Shown piece by piece: positions 57,526 to 64,000 of a DNA stretch of 64,000 nt (positions within the stretch are counted from its first letter, which is position 1; every line of letters begins with the position of its first letter). The notes below the pieces were generated by a model. That model saw only the letters and a list, made by a program, of their open reading frames with translations, was not told the DNA's origin and ran no database searches. Origin of the DNA: Amycolatopsis sp. NBC_01480 (lineage in GTDB: Bacteria > Actinomycetota > Actinomycetes > Mycobacteriales > Pseudonocardiaceae). Position numbers and translations under genes: made by a program. The stretch is from the NCBI RefSeq assembly GCF_036227205.1, contig NZ_CP109442.1, forward strand, positions 1,736,001 through 1,800,000, read 5' to 3'.

Positions 57526-58389
57526 TTACTCGCGCAGGTAAGACAGCAGTCGCAGGATCTCCAGGTACAGCCAGACCAGCGTGGTCATCAGGCCGAACGC
57601 GGCGTACCAGGCCCACTTGGACGGCATGCCCTCGCGGATCATCCGGTCGGCCTGGTCGAAGTCGAGCAGGAAGCTGAACGCGGCGATGCCGATGACCACC
57701 AGGCTGAAGATGATCGCGATCGGGCTGCCGTCGCGCAGCGGGTTGTAGCCGAAGAACACCGCGGTCAGCAGGTTCACCAGCATCAGGATCGCGGCGCCGG
57801 CGACGGCCCCGATGATCCACTTGGTGAGCTTGGGCGTGACCTTGACCGCGCCGGTCTTGTAGACCACCAGCATCGCGATGAACACACCCGCGGTGCCGAT
57901 CAGCGCCTGCAGCGCGATGCCCGGGTACAGCAGCTCGAACAGCCCGCTCAGCGCGCCGAGGAAAATGCCTTCGGCGGCGGAGTAGGCCAGCGTGAGCGGC
58001 CCGCTCGGCTTGCGCCGGAAGATGATCACCAGCGAGATGACCAGCCCGACGATCATGCCGCCGATCAGGGCGCCCAGCAGGGCGCCGTTCATCCCGGTGA
58101 CGCGGCCGAGCGAGTCGACGACCAGCTGGGTCTGGGCCCAGATCGCGGTGAGCACGCCGAAGACCAGCGCGACGCCCAGCGAGAGGCCGGTCTTGATCAC
58201 GACGTCGTCGACCGTCATCGGCCGATCGGCGGCGCCGGTGGACATCTGGCCCGGGCCGTACCCGGGCACGCCGCCCTGGCCCTGCGGCATGCCGTGCGGC
58301 TGGTTGAAGCCGACATTCGGCCCGTACTGCCCGCCCGCGGCCTGGCCGCGCGGCAGGTTGCGGAACGCCGGGTTGCTACTGGAACGCAC
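57526..58389 (-). CDS. Bax inhibitor-1/YccA family membrane protein
   Basis: A 287-residue protein with a 55-residue Gly/Pro/Gln-rich N-terminus, then seven membrane helices of the Bax inhibitor-1/YccA family, actinobacterial type. Conserved elements include MTVDDVVIKTGLSLGVALVF, the acidic GIFLGALSGLFELLYPGIAL and the C-terminal FDQADRMIREGMPSKWAWYA. Family members influence ion homeostasis or membrane proteolysis; the bacterial role is uncertain. The GTG start has AGGAGG 6 nt upstream. Confidence 0.9.
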   Translation of the reverse strand: MRSSSNPAFRNLPRGQAAGGQYGPNVGFNQPHGMPQGQGGVPGYGPGQMSTGAADRPMTVDDVVIKTGLSLGVALVFGVLTAIWAQTQLVVDSLGRVTGMNGALLGALIGGMIVGLVISLVIIFRRKPSGPLTLAYSAAEGIFLGALSGLFELLYPGIALQALIGTAGVFIAMLVVYKTGAVKVTPKLTKWIIGAVAGAAILMLVNLLTAVFFGYNPLRDGSPIAIIFSLVVIGIAAFSFLLDFDQADRMIREGMPSKWAWYAAFGLMTTLVWLYLEILRLLSYLRE

Positions 58390-58712
58390 CTGATCCTCCT
58401 GGATCTGCTGGCACCTTGCATCGGGTTCAACGACCGGTCGGGCCGACTGGTTCCCGTCGAGTAAAGAGAACTTTACCCTCTTCCTCGATCGTGGCCGCGC
58501 AGCCGAGCCGGGCTACACCGTATGCGACTGAGATCACGACCGTTCACCGCAGGTCACCCGATGGACTCTAGACATCCGGGGTGGGCTGACGGGACTCTTC
58601 ACTTCGCGTGTTCGAGATGTAACCGAAGGCGTGTCGGGGAGCTATTCGATCGTGTGACCTGCGACGACGTAAAAGGCGTTGTCGGGGAGCGCGAATAAGG
58701 AGTCAACACACC
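58390..58712. promoter_or_regulatory. Divergent regulatory region with GTAAAG-N4-CTTTAC dyad
   Basis: A 323-bp gap between the Bax-inhibitor gene (left) and the surface-protein gene (right), with no gene seen. A dyad GTAAAG-AGAA-CTTTAC lies at 58461-58476, 72 bp upstream of the Bax-inhibitor start, in a comparatively AT-rich patch. AAGGAG at 58698-58703 is the Shine-Dalgarno of the surface protein. Confidence 0.5.
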
Positions 58713-60215
58713 ATGGGGTGGACCTCACGCCCGCGCGCGGGGTTGCGCGCGGTCACCGGCCTGGTCGCCGCGGGCCTGCTTGGCGCACTCTCCGTCACCG
58801 CCGTGGGCACCACGCCCGCGTTCGCGGCGACGCAGGAAGGCGTCGGGCACGCTGTCACGCCCGGCCAGCCGATGTCGCCGCACACGCCGACCCGCAACTG
58901 GCTCGGGTCCTACATCGTCGGCGGCAAGCAGGTCTTCTGCGTCAGCTTCCAGCTGAAGGCGCCGGACACCACCGAGGTGTACAAGCCGGGCGACGAGCTG
59001 CTGACCAAGTGGGGCGACAAGATCCCCGCCGACCAGGCGGCCAACATCTCGTACCTGCTGCTGCGCTACGGCGACACCAAGGACGCCGACCAGGCCGCCG
59101 CGCTGGCGCACCTGCTGCACTCGTGGACCTCCGCCCCGCGGCCGGGCCACGACGACCTCAACCCGAGCCTCACCGCGGACAAGATCGGTTACGACGCCCC
59201 GTTCCACCTGGCGAAGCTGCAGAGCCAGGCGCCGGGAGCGGCGGCCGACGTCGACAAGCTGACCGCCGACGCGGAAGCCAACCGCGGCCCGTGGACCACG
59301 TCCGTCACGCCGCCGAAGACCGACCAGCACATCGGCCAGGCGGCCACCTGGACGATCACCGTCAAGAACGCCAAGGGCACCGGCATCGCCGACGTCCCGG
59401 TGAAGATCACCGCGGCCGACGGCACGCTGGCCACGGGTGACAGCGCCAAGGCGTCGGACGCCTCCGGCAGCACCGCGGGCAGTTCGGCCGGCCAGGGCGC
59501 GCCGACCGAGACCACCCTGAACACCGGCGCGGACGGCACGATCTCGGTCAAGGTGACGCCGACCGGCGACCAGCCGAAGCTGTCCACTTCGCTCACCGCG
59601 CCGGCCGACCGGCCGTACGTGCAGTCGCCGACGGTGAACACCGGCGCGCAGAAGGTCGTCTCCACCGGCGGCGAGAAGACGCTGACCGCGACCGGCACCG
59701 TCGCGGTCGCGAAGCCGGGCAAGGTGGCCGTCACCAAGACCGACGCGAACACCGGCAAGGGCATCGGCGGCACCGCGCTGCGGATCACCGGCGCGGACAA
59801 GAAGGCCGCGGCCACCGGGCAGGACGGCAAGCCGCTGAACGGTCCGGACGGGCAGCCGGTCGTGGTCACCACGAGCGGCGGCACCGGCGCGGTGACCGTC
59901 GACAACCTGTTGGCACCGCAGGACATCTGCGTGGTCGAGGTGAGCCCGCCGCCGGGCTACGAGAACGCGTTCGACGCGAAGAACCCGCCCTCGGTGTGCG
60001 GCTCGCTGAAGCCGGGCTACACACTGGCGCTCACCTTGGTCAACAAGCCGAACGAGGTGCCCCACGCGATCCCGGCCGGTGACCAGCCGGTGGCGATGGC
60101 GAAGGGCGCCGTCGAGACGAACTACTCCCTGCCGGGCCTGATCGGCCTCGGGGTGCTCGCGCTCGTCGGCTCGGCACTGGTCGGTTTCGCGGCCCGGCGG
60201 GCTTCCCGGCGGTAA
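58713..60215 (+). CDS. Secreted surface protein with thioester-like and prealbumin-like domains
   Basis: A 500-residue protein. A signal peptide ends near residue 38 (TTPAFAATQ). Residues 55-160 (QVFCVSFQL, AANISYLLLRYGD, ADQAAALAHLLHSW) resemble the thioester-domain class of adhesins. Two beta-rich segments follow (160-320 and 325-450; VAVTKTDANTGKGIGGTALR then PPPGYENAFD), the second a SpaA-type prealbumin fold. The C-terminus has one membrane helix and an Arg-rich tail, but no LPxTG or LAxTG is visible. The adjacent sortase suggests wall attachment. It is followed by the sortase after 17 nt. Confidence 0.8.
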   Translation: MGWTSRPRAGLRAVTGLVAAGLLGALSVTAVGTTPAFAATQEGVGHAVTPGQPMSPHTPTRNWLGSYIVGGKQVFCVSFQLKAPDTTEVYKPGDELLTKWGDKIPADQAANISYLLLRYGDTKDADQAAALAHLLHSWTSAPRPGHDDLNPSLTADKIGYDAPFHLAKLQSQAPGAAADVDKLTADAEANRGPWTTSVTPPKTDQHIGQAATWTITVKNAKGTGIADVPVKITAADGTLATGDSAKASDASGSTAGSSAGQGAPTETTLNTGADGTISVKVTPTGDQPKLSTSLTAPADRPYVQSPTVNTGAQKVVSTGGEKTLTATGTVAVAKPGKVAVTKTDANTGKGIGGTALRITGADKKAAATGQDGKPLNGPDGQPVVVTTSGGTGAVTVDNLLAPQDICVVEVSPPPGYENAFDAKNPPSVCGSLKPGYTLALTLVNKPNEVPHAIPAGDQPVAMAKGAVETNYSLPGLIGLGVLALVGSALVGFAARRASRR

Positions 60216-60232
60216 ACGAGAGCGGTAGGGGT

Positions 60233-60934
60233 ATGGCAGCGAAGGGCCGGTTGATCGCCGGTTTTGTCCTCGGCGCGGCGAGTGTGCTCGCGGTGGAACT
60301 CGTGACCGTCGTGATCAGCGCACCCCCGACGGCGGTGGTGGCCGGCAGCGCACAGCCGGCCCCCGCCGCCCTCGCGGCGCGCAAGGGCTCTCCGACGCCG
60401 CCGGCGGTGCCGTCGCCGAGCCCGGCACCGGCGTCGTCCTCCGCACCGCCGCCGGCCGCGCCCGCGGAGAACCGGCAGCCCCCGGCACCCGGCCCGCAGA
60501 AGCCGGGCACGATCCGGCTGCCCGGCGGCGGCACGGCGGCGATGGTGCGCCAGGGCCTCGGCCCCGGCAACACGCTGCCGGTGCCGTCGAACATCGGCCA
60601 GGCCGCCTGGTGGGGCGCCGCGCTGGACGCGGTCAGCGGGGCGAGCGTGTTCGCCGGGCACGTGAACTGGCGCGGGGCGACCGGGCCGTTCGCCGAGCTG
60701 TGGAACGAGCGCATCGGCGGCGTGGTGACCATTGTGGACAGTGCGGGCAAGACCGCGCAGTACCGGATCTCCCAGCTGGTCACGGTGCACAAGGACGATC
60801 TCGCCGCGCGCGCCGACGACCTGTTCGGCCAAGCCGGCGCGCACCGCGTCGTCCTGGTCACCTGCGGCGGACGCTGGGTCGGCGGCAGCGACGGCTACGA
60901 AGAGAACCGCGTGGTGATCGCCGACCCGGTCTGA
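60233..60934 (+). CDS. Class F sortase
   Basis: A 233-residue transpeptidase. An N-terminal membrane helix (RLIAGFVLGAASVLAVELV) is followed by a 75-residue Ala/Pro/Ser linker and the sortase barrel. Catalytic residues are His143 in FAGHVNWRG, Cys211 in LVTCGGRW and Arg226 in YEENRVV, the class F pattern. It is co-transcribed with the upstream surface protein, its probable substrate. Class F enzymes are specific to Actinobacteria and their sorting motifs are poorly defined. Confidence 0.92.
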   Translation: MAAKGRLIAGFVLGAASVLAVELVTVVISAPPTAVVAGSAQPAPAALAARKGSPTPPAVPSPSPAPASSSAPPPAAPAENRQPPAPGPQKPGTIRLPGGGTAAMVRQGLGPGNTLPVPSNIGQAAWWGAALDAVSGASVFAGHVNWRGATGPFAELWNERIGGVVTIVDSAGKTAQYRISQLVTVHKDDLAARADDLFGQAGAHRVVLVTCGGRWVGGSDGYEENRVVIADPV

Positions 60935-60983
60935 TCCTCCTCCTTTTGGCGCGAGGGGGACTTTCGCACCGTCGGACGCGGTC

Positions 60984-60998
60984 GCGAACGGCCCGTTC
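60984..60998. repeat. Small palindrome CGAACGG-C-CCGTTCG after the sortase gene
   Basis: A 7-bp arm pair, 49 nt after the sortase stop. It shares the CGAACGGCCCG word with the larger hairpin at 35627-35680 and may be a fragment of that repeat or a weak terminator. Confidence 0.45.
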
Positions 60999-61169
60999 GT
61001 ACCGCTCATCGGGACCCGCCGGGGCAGAAAACCGGGCTCCGACCTGCGGACCCTCCGCGAAGCGCTAAGTTACTTGCGAGTAACATGCCCGGGGCGGGCT
61101 GTGGTCAGCACGGCCTCCATGCAGCAGAATGCGCAAGGGTCCAGCGGTGCACGGCGGAGGGTGAGACAG

Positions 61170-63161
61170 ATGGCGACGTTCTTGGTGACAGGCGCGACCG
61201 GGCTGATCGGCCGCCAGTTCACCCGGCTGCTGCTCGCGCGGCCGGACGCCGAACGCGTCGCGCTGGTGGTGCGCGCCTCCTCGCGGGAGCGGCTCTCCGC
61301 GCTCGTCGACGGGTGGCCGCACGCCGAGCGCGTCACCCTGGTGACCGGCGACCTGTCCGAGCCGCTGCTCGGCGTCTCGGCCGAGGACCGCGAAAGCCTG
61401 CGCGGCGTCGACCACGTGGTGCACCTGGCCGCGCTCTACGACCTCACCGCCGACGACGACGCCAGCATCAAGGCCAATGTGGACGGTACGCAGCACGTCG
61501 TCGACCTGGCCGCGGACCTGGGCGCGGGCTGCCTGCACCACGTCTCGTCGGTCGCCGTCGCCGGTGACCACGAGGGCCTGTTCACCGAGGACATGTTCGA
61601 CGTCGGGCAGCGGCTGGTCACGCCATACCACCGCACCAAGTTCGAGGCCGAGAAGCTGGTGCGCGAGCAGCACGAGGTGCCGTGGCGGGTGTACCGGCCC
61701 GCGGTGGTCGTCGGCAACTCCCAGACCGGCGAGATGGACAAGATCGACGGCCCGTACTACCTGTTCCCCGCGATCAGCAGGCTGGCCGGGCTGCCGGACG
61801 TGCCGATCGTCGGGCCGGACCTCGGCGACACCAACGTCGTGCCGGTCGACTACGTCGCGAAGGCGCTGCTGGAGCTGGTGACCACCGACGGCCTCGACGG
61901 GCGCGCCTTCCACCTGGTGAACCCGGAGCCGCAGCCGGTCGTCTCCGTCTACAACGCCTTCGCCCGGGCCGCGGGCGCGCCGACGATCACCGCGCAGCTG
62001 GGCGACCGCGTGTCCAAGGGCATCGTCGGGCTGGTGAAGCTCAGCGAGCACATCCCCGGCTTCACCATCGCGCGTGACGCGGTGATGGAGCGCCTCGGCA
62101 TCCCGCCGGTGCTGCTGGAGACGATGGCCTTCCCGTCGGTGTTCGCTTCGGCCGAGACGCGCAAGGCGCTGGCCGGCACCGGCGTCGAGGTGCCACGGCT
62201 CGAGGACTACGCGGCCACGCTGTGGCGGTACTGGCGCGAGCACCTCGACCCGTTCCGCGCGCGCAAGCACGGCCCGCGCGGCGAACTCGACGGGCGGCGC
62301 GTGATCATCACCGGCGCGTCTTCGGGCATCGGGCGCGCGACGGCGCTGAAGGTCGCGGAAGCGGGCGGCGTGCCGTTGCTCGTGGCGCGGCGGCAGCACG
62401 AGCTGGAAGAGGTGCGCGACGAGATCATCGCCGCCGGCGGCACGGCGTCGGTGTACCCGGCGGACCTGACCGACGAGGACTCGGTGCACAAGGCCGTGGA
62501 CGCGATGCTGGCCGAGCACGGCCGGATCGACATGCTGGTGAACAACGCGGGCCGCTCGATCCGCCGGTCGATCAAGCTGTCGTACGACCGGATGCACGAC
62601 TACGAGCGCGCGATGGCGATCAACTACTTCGGCGCGGTGCGGCTGATCCTCGCCGTGCTGCCGCACATGTCCGAGCGGAAGTTCGGGCACATCGTGAACG
62701 TGTCGTCGATCGGCGTGCAGGGCATCGCGCCGCGGTTCTCCGCGTACGCCGCGTCGAAGGCCGCGCTGGACTACTTCTCCCGCATCGCGGCCACCGAGAC
62801 GCACGGTGACGGGATCACGTTCACCACCATCCACATGCCGCTGGTGCGCACGCCGATGATCCGGCCGACGAAGATCTACGACGCCTTCCCCACGAAGTCG
62901 CCGGAGCAGGCGGCCAACATGGTGATGAAGGCACTGCTGGAGCGCCCGAAGCACATCGGGACCCCGGCGGGGCAGGCGATCGGGCTCGCGTACACGCTCA
63001 CGCCGGGCCTCACCGACGCGATCGCGTACCAGGGTTTCCGGATCTTCCCGGACTCCACGGCGGCCGGCGGCTCGGGACAGCTCAAGATCGGCCGTGGCGA
63101 GAAACACCTGTCGAAGGCCGCGATGACGCTGGCCCGGTTGTCGCGCGGCTTCCACTGGTAG
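61170..63161 (+). CDS. Two-domain SDR protein resembling fatty acyl-CoA reductase
   Basis: A 663-residue protein joining two Rossmann domains. The N-terminal half (Thr7-Gly14, TGATGLIG; later PYHRTKFEAEKLV) is an extended SDR like the acyl-CoA reductases that form aldehydes. The C-terminal half (TGASSGIG from Thr381; Tyr526 and Lys530 in YAASK; NNAGRS) is a classical SDR that could reduce the aldehyde to alcohol. This matches the layout of bacterial fatty acyl-CoA reductases such as mycobacterial AcrA1-type proteins, though other substrates are possible. GGAGGG is the Shine-Dalgarno. Confidence 0.82.
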   Translation: MATFLVTGATGLIGRQFTRLLLARPDAERVALVVRASSRERLSALVDGWPHAERVTLVTGDLSEPLLGVSAEDRESLRGVDHVVHLAALYDLTADDDASIKANVDGTQHVVDLAADLGAGCLHHVSSVAVAGDHEGLFTEDMFDVGQRLVTPYHRTKFEAEKLVREQHEVPWRVYRPAVVVGNSQTGEMDKIDGPYYLFPAISRLAGLPDVPIVGPDLGDTNVVPVDYVAKALLELVTTDGLDGRAFHLVNPEPQPVVSVYNAFARAAGAPTITAQLGDRVSKGIVGLVKLSEHIPGFTIARDAVMERLGIPPVLLETMAFPSVFASAETRKALAGTGVEVPRLEDYAATLWRYWREHLDPFRARKHGPRGELDGRRVIITGASSGIGRATALKVAEAGGVPLLVARRQHELEEVRDEIIAAGGTASVYPADLTDEDSVHKAVDAMLAEHGRIDMLVNNAGRSIRRSIKLSYDRMHDYERAMAINYFGAVRLILAVLPHMSERKFGHIVNVSSIGVQGIAPRFSAYAASKAALDYFSRIAATETHGDGITFTTIHMPLVRTPMIRPTKIYDAFPTKSPEQAANMVMKALLERPKHIGTPAGQAIGLAYTLTPGLTDAIAYQGFRIFPDSTAAGGSGQLKIGRGEKHLSKAAMTLARLSRGFHW

Positions 63162-63270
63162 TCACGGAGGGTCTGCGGGGGTGAGGCCGTTCAGGGGACG
63201 ATCACCAGGTAGGGCCCGACACGTGGCGGTGAATCACCAGTCCTGACGGCGGCGACACAATGTGCGCGGG

Positions 63271-63276
63271 TACGGT
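63271..63276 (+). promoter_or_regulatory. -10 box of DivIVA-like gene, leaderless start
   Basis: TACGGT ends 7 nt before the ATG at 63284 and no Shine-Dalgarno is present. Confidence 0.45.
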
Positions 63277-63283
63277 CGGGCGC

Positions 63284-64000
63284 ATGGTTCCCGAGCGAGA
63301 CAACGGCCTCCTGCCCGTGCGGCGTGAGTACACCGAAGCCTGGCGCGGCTTCGATCGCAACGAGGTGCGTCAGTACCTCGATCATCTGGAGGCGCAGCTG
63401 CGCCGGCTGCTGAGTGATCGCGACGCGGCGGCGGCGCAGGTAAACACGCTCGCGCGTGAACTGGAGTCCGCCCGCGGCGAGGTGACGAAGCTGCAGGGCC
63501 GCGTCGAGGAGCTGATGAAGCCGCCGGAGCGGCTCGAGGACCTGGACGAGCGGATGCAGCGCACCGTCCAGCTCGCGCAGGCGCGCGCGGAGGAGATCAC
63601 GAAGCGTGCGCAGGTGGCGGCGGAGAAGCATTGGGCTTCGTCCACCGAGGCGTCGACGAAGCTGCGCGAGCGCTACACGCGGCTCGTGGCCGAGCTGGAC
63701 AAGCAGGCCGAAGCGCTGCACTCGGAGCACGAAGAGGCTCTGAAGGAGACGCGCGCGGAGGTGCAGCGGCTGACCGTCGAGGCGGCACAGCGCCGGGAAC
63801 TGCTCGACAACGAGGCGGAGCGCAAGCGCCGCAAGATCGAGCGCGACTTCGACGGCAAGATCACCGCGGAGCGCAGCGCGCACGAAAAGCTCATCGCCGA
63901 CCAGCGCACGGCGAGCAAGAACCAGGCCGAGCGCCGCATCGCGGAGGCGACGGCCGAGGCCAAGCGCCGCGTCGACGAGGCCACCACGGAAGCCAAGCGC
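63284..64000 (+). CDS. DivIVA-like coiled-coil protein, C-terminus cut off
   Basis: 239 residues are visible and the frame is still open at the window end. The N-terminal 50 residues (REYTEAWRGFDRNEVRQYLD) have the DivIVA/Wag31-like pattern that binds curved membrane. The rest is a long, almost unbroken coiled coil rich in Ala, Glu and Arg. Such proteins act as polar scaffolds or cytoskeletal elements (Wag31, Scy, FilP) in actinomycetes. It is not Wag31 itself, as the N-terminus differs. The ATG lies 7 nt behind a TACGGT box, a likely leaderless start. Confidence 0.82.
   Translation, partial: MVPERDNGLLPVRREYTEAWRGFDRNEVRQYLDHLEAQLRRLLSDRDAAAAQVNTLARELESARGEVTKLQGRVEELMKPPERLEDLDERMQRTVQLAQARAEEITKRAQVAAEKHWASSTEASTKLRERYTRLVAELDKQAEALHSEHEEALKETRAEVQRLTVEAAQRRELLDNEAERKRRKIERDFDGKITAERSAHEKLIADQRTASKNQAERRIAEATAEAKRRVDEATTEAKR

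Overview
The window is chromosomal DNA from a high-GC actinomycete, most likely Pseudonocardiaceae and probably an Amycolatopsis-like organism. The signs are the very high GC content, many GTG and a few TTG starts, ATGA/GTGA stop-start overlaps, several apparently leaderless genes with TANNNT -10 boxes, a mycothiol-dependent amidase (mca), polyproline membrane proteins, DivIVA-type coiled coils and a type VII secretion effector cassette. From memory, the order of the housekeeping genes follows the Mycobacterium tuberculosis block from about Rv1110 down to Rv1074c, with blocks of other genes inserted. No rRNA, tRNA, CRISPR array, insertion sequence or prophage was recognised.

Layout. 1-4.9 kb: the DNA-repair nuclease pair sbcD-sbcC (sbcC is cut by the left edge) and the divergent rmuC. 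4.9-8.1 kb: an 0.8-kb stretch without a gene, a DUF6542 membrane protein, a 53-bp tandem repeat, and ispH. 8.2-10.8 kb: an operon with 4-nt overlaps (lipid-droplet-type protein, xseA, an unknown gene, xseB). 10.9-15.3 kb: central metabolism (glpX, fumC) around a secreted trypsin-like protease and a thioredoxin-reductase-like flavoprotein. 15.4-21.1 kb: an inserted block with ATP-dependent ligase ligB, an old-yellow-enzyme protein, a metallo-beta-lactamase-fold protein, a DUF309 protein and guaB1. 21.1-25.2 kb: phoH2, a small secreted protein behind a gene-free stretch, a short-chain Z-prenyl synthase, trhA and a 46-residue membrane ORF. 25.3-33.8 kb: acyl-CoA oxidase, a ribbon-helix-helix-like protein, a YyaL-type thioredoxin-fold protein, mca, a DUF4307 protein, greA and a second metallo-beta-lactamase-fold protein. 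33.8-35.6 kb: an Lrp/AsnC regulator divergent from hpd.

35.7-42.5 kb is the most notable region. It is a polymorphic-toxin cassette: a YbaB/EbfC-like protein, an EspC-like type VII secretion protein, a 1357-residue effector and an Imm49-like immunity protein, followed by a further conserved protein. The effector has a WXG-type N-terminus, a Ser/Gly then Pro-rich linker, a caspase/C80-like processing module and a C-terminal PD-(D/E)XK nuclease. The genes touch or overlap and probably form one operon. An inverted repeat lies upstream.

42.6-56.3 kb: ilvA, then sulfur amino-acid genes (metB, cbs) around four Pro/Gln/Gly-rich membrane proteins, a pentapeptide-repeat-like membrane protein, a fadA3-type thiolase, a DHA2 drug/proton antiporter and a YeeE/YedE thiosulfate-type transporter. 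metB and cbs form the two halves of transsulfuration, and the YeeE protein could feed sulfur to them. 56.5-64 kb: an LppU-like protein, a Bax-inhibitor-1 protein, a surface protein next to a class F sortase, a two-domain reductase resembling fatty acyl-CoA reductases, and the start of a DivIVA-like coiled-coil gene cut by the right edge.

Many gene ends carry long GC-rich hairpins. Two of them (21.1 and 44.2 kb) are copies of the same 46-nt palindrome, which suggests a dispersed repeat family used as terminators.
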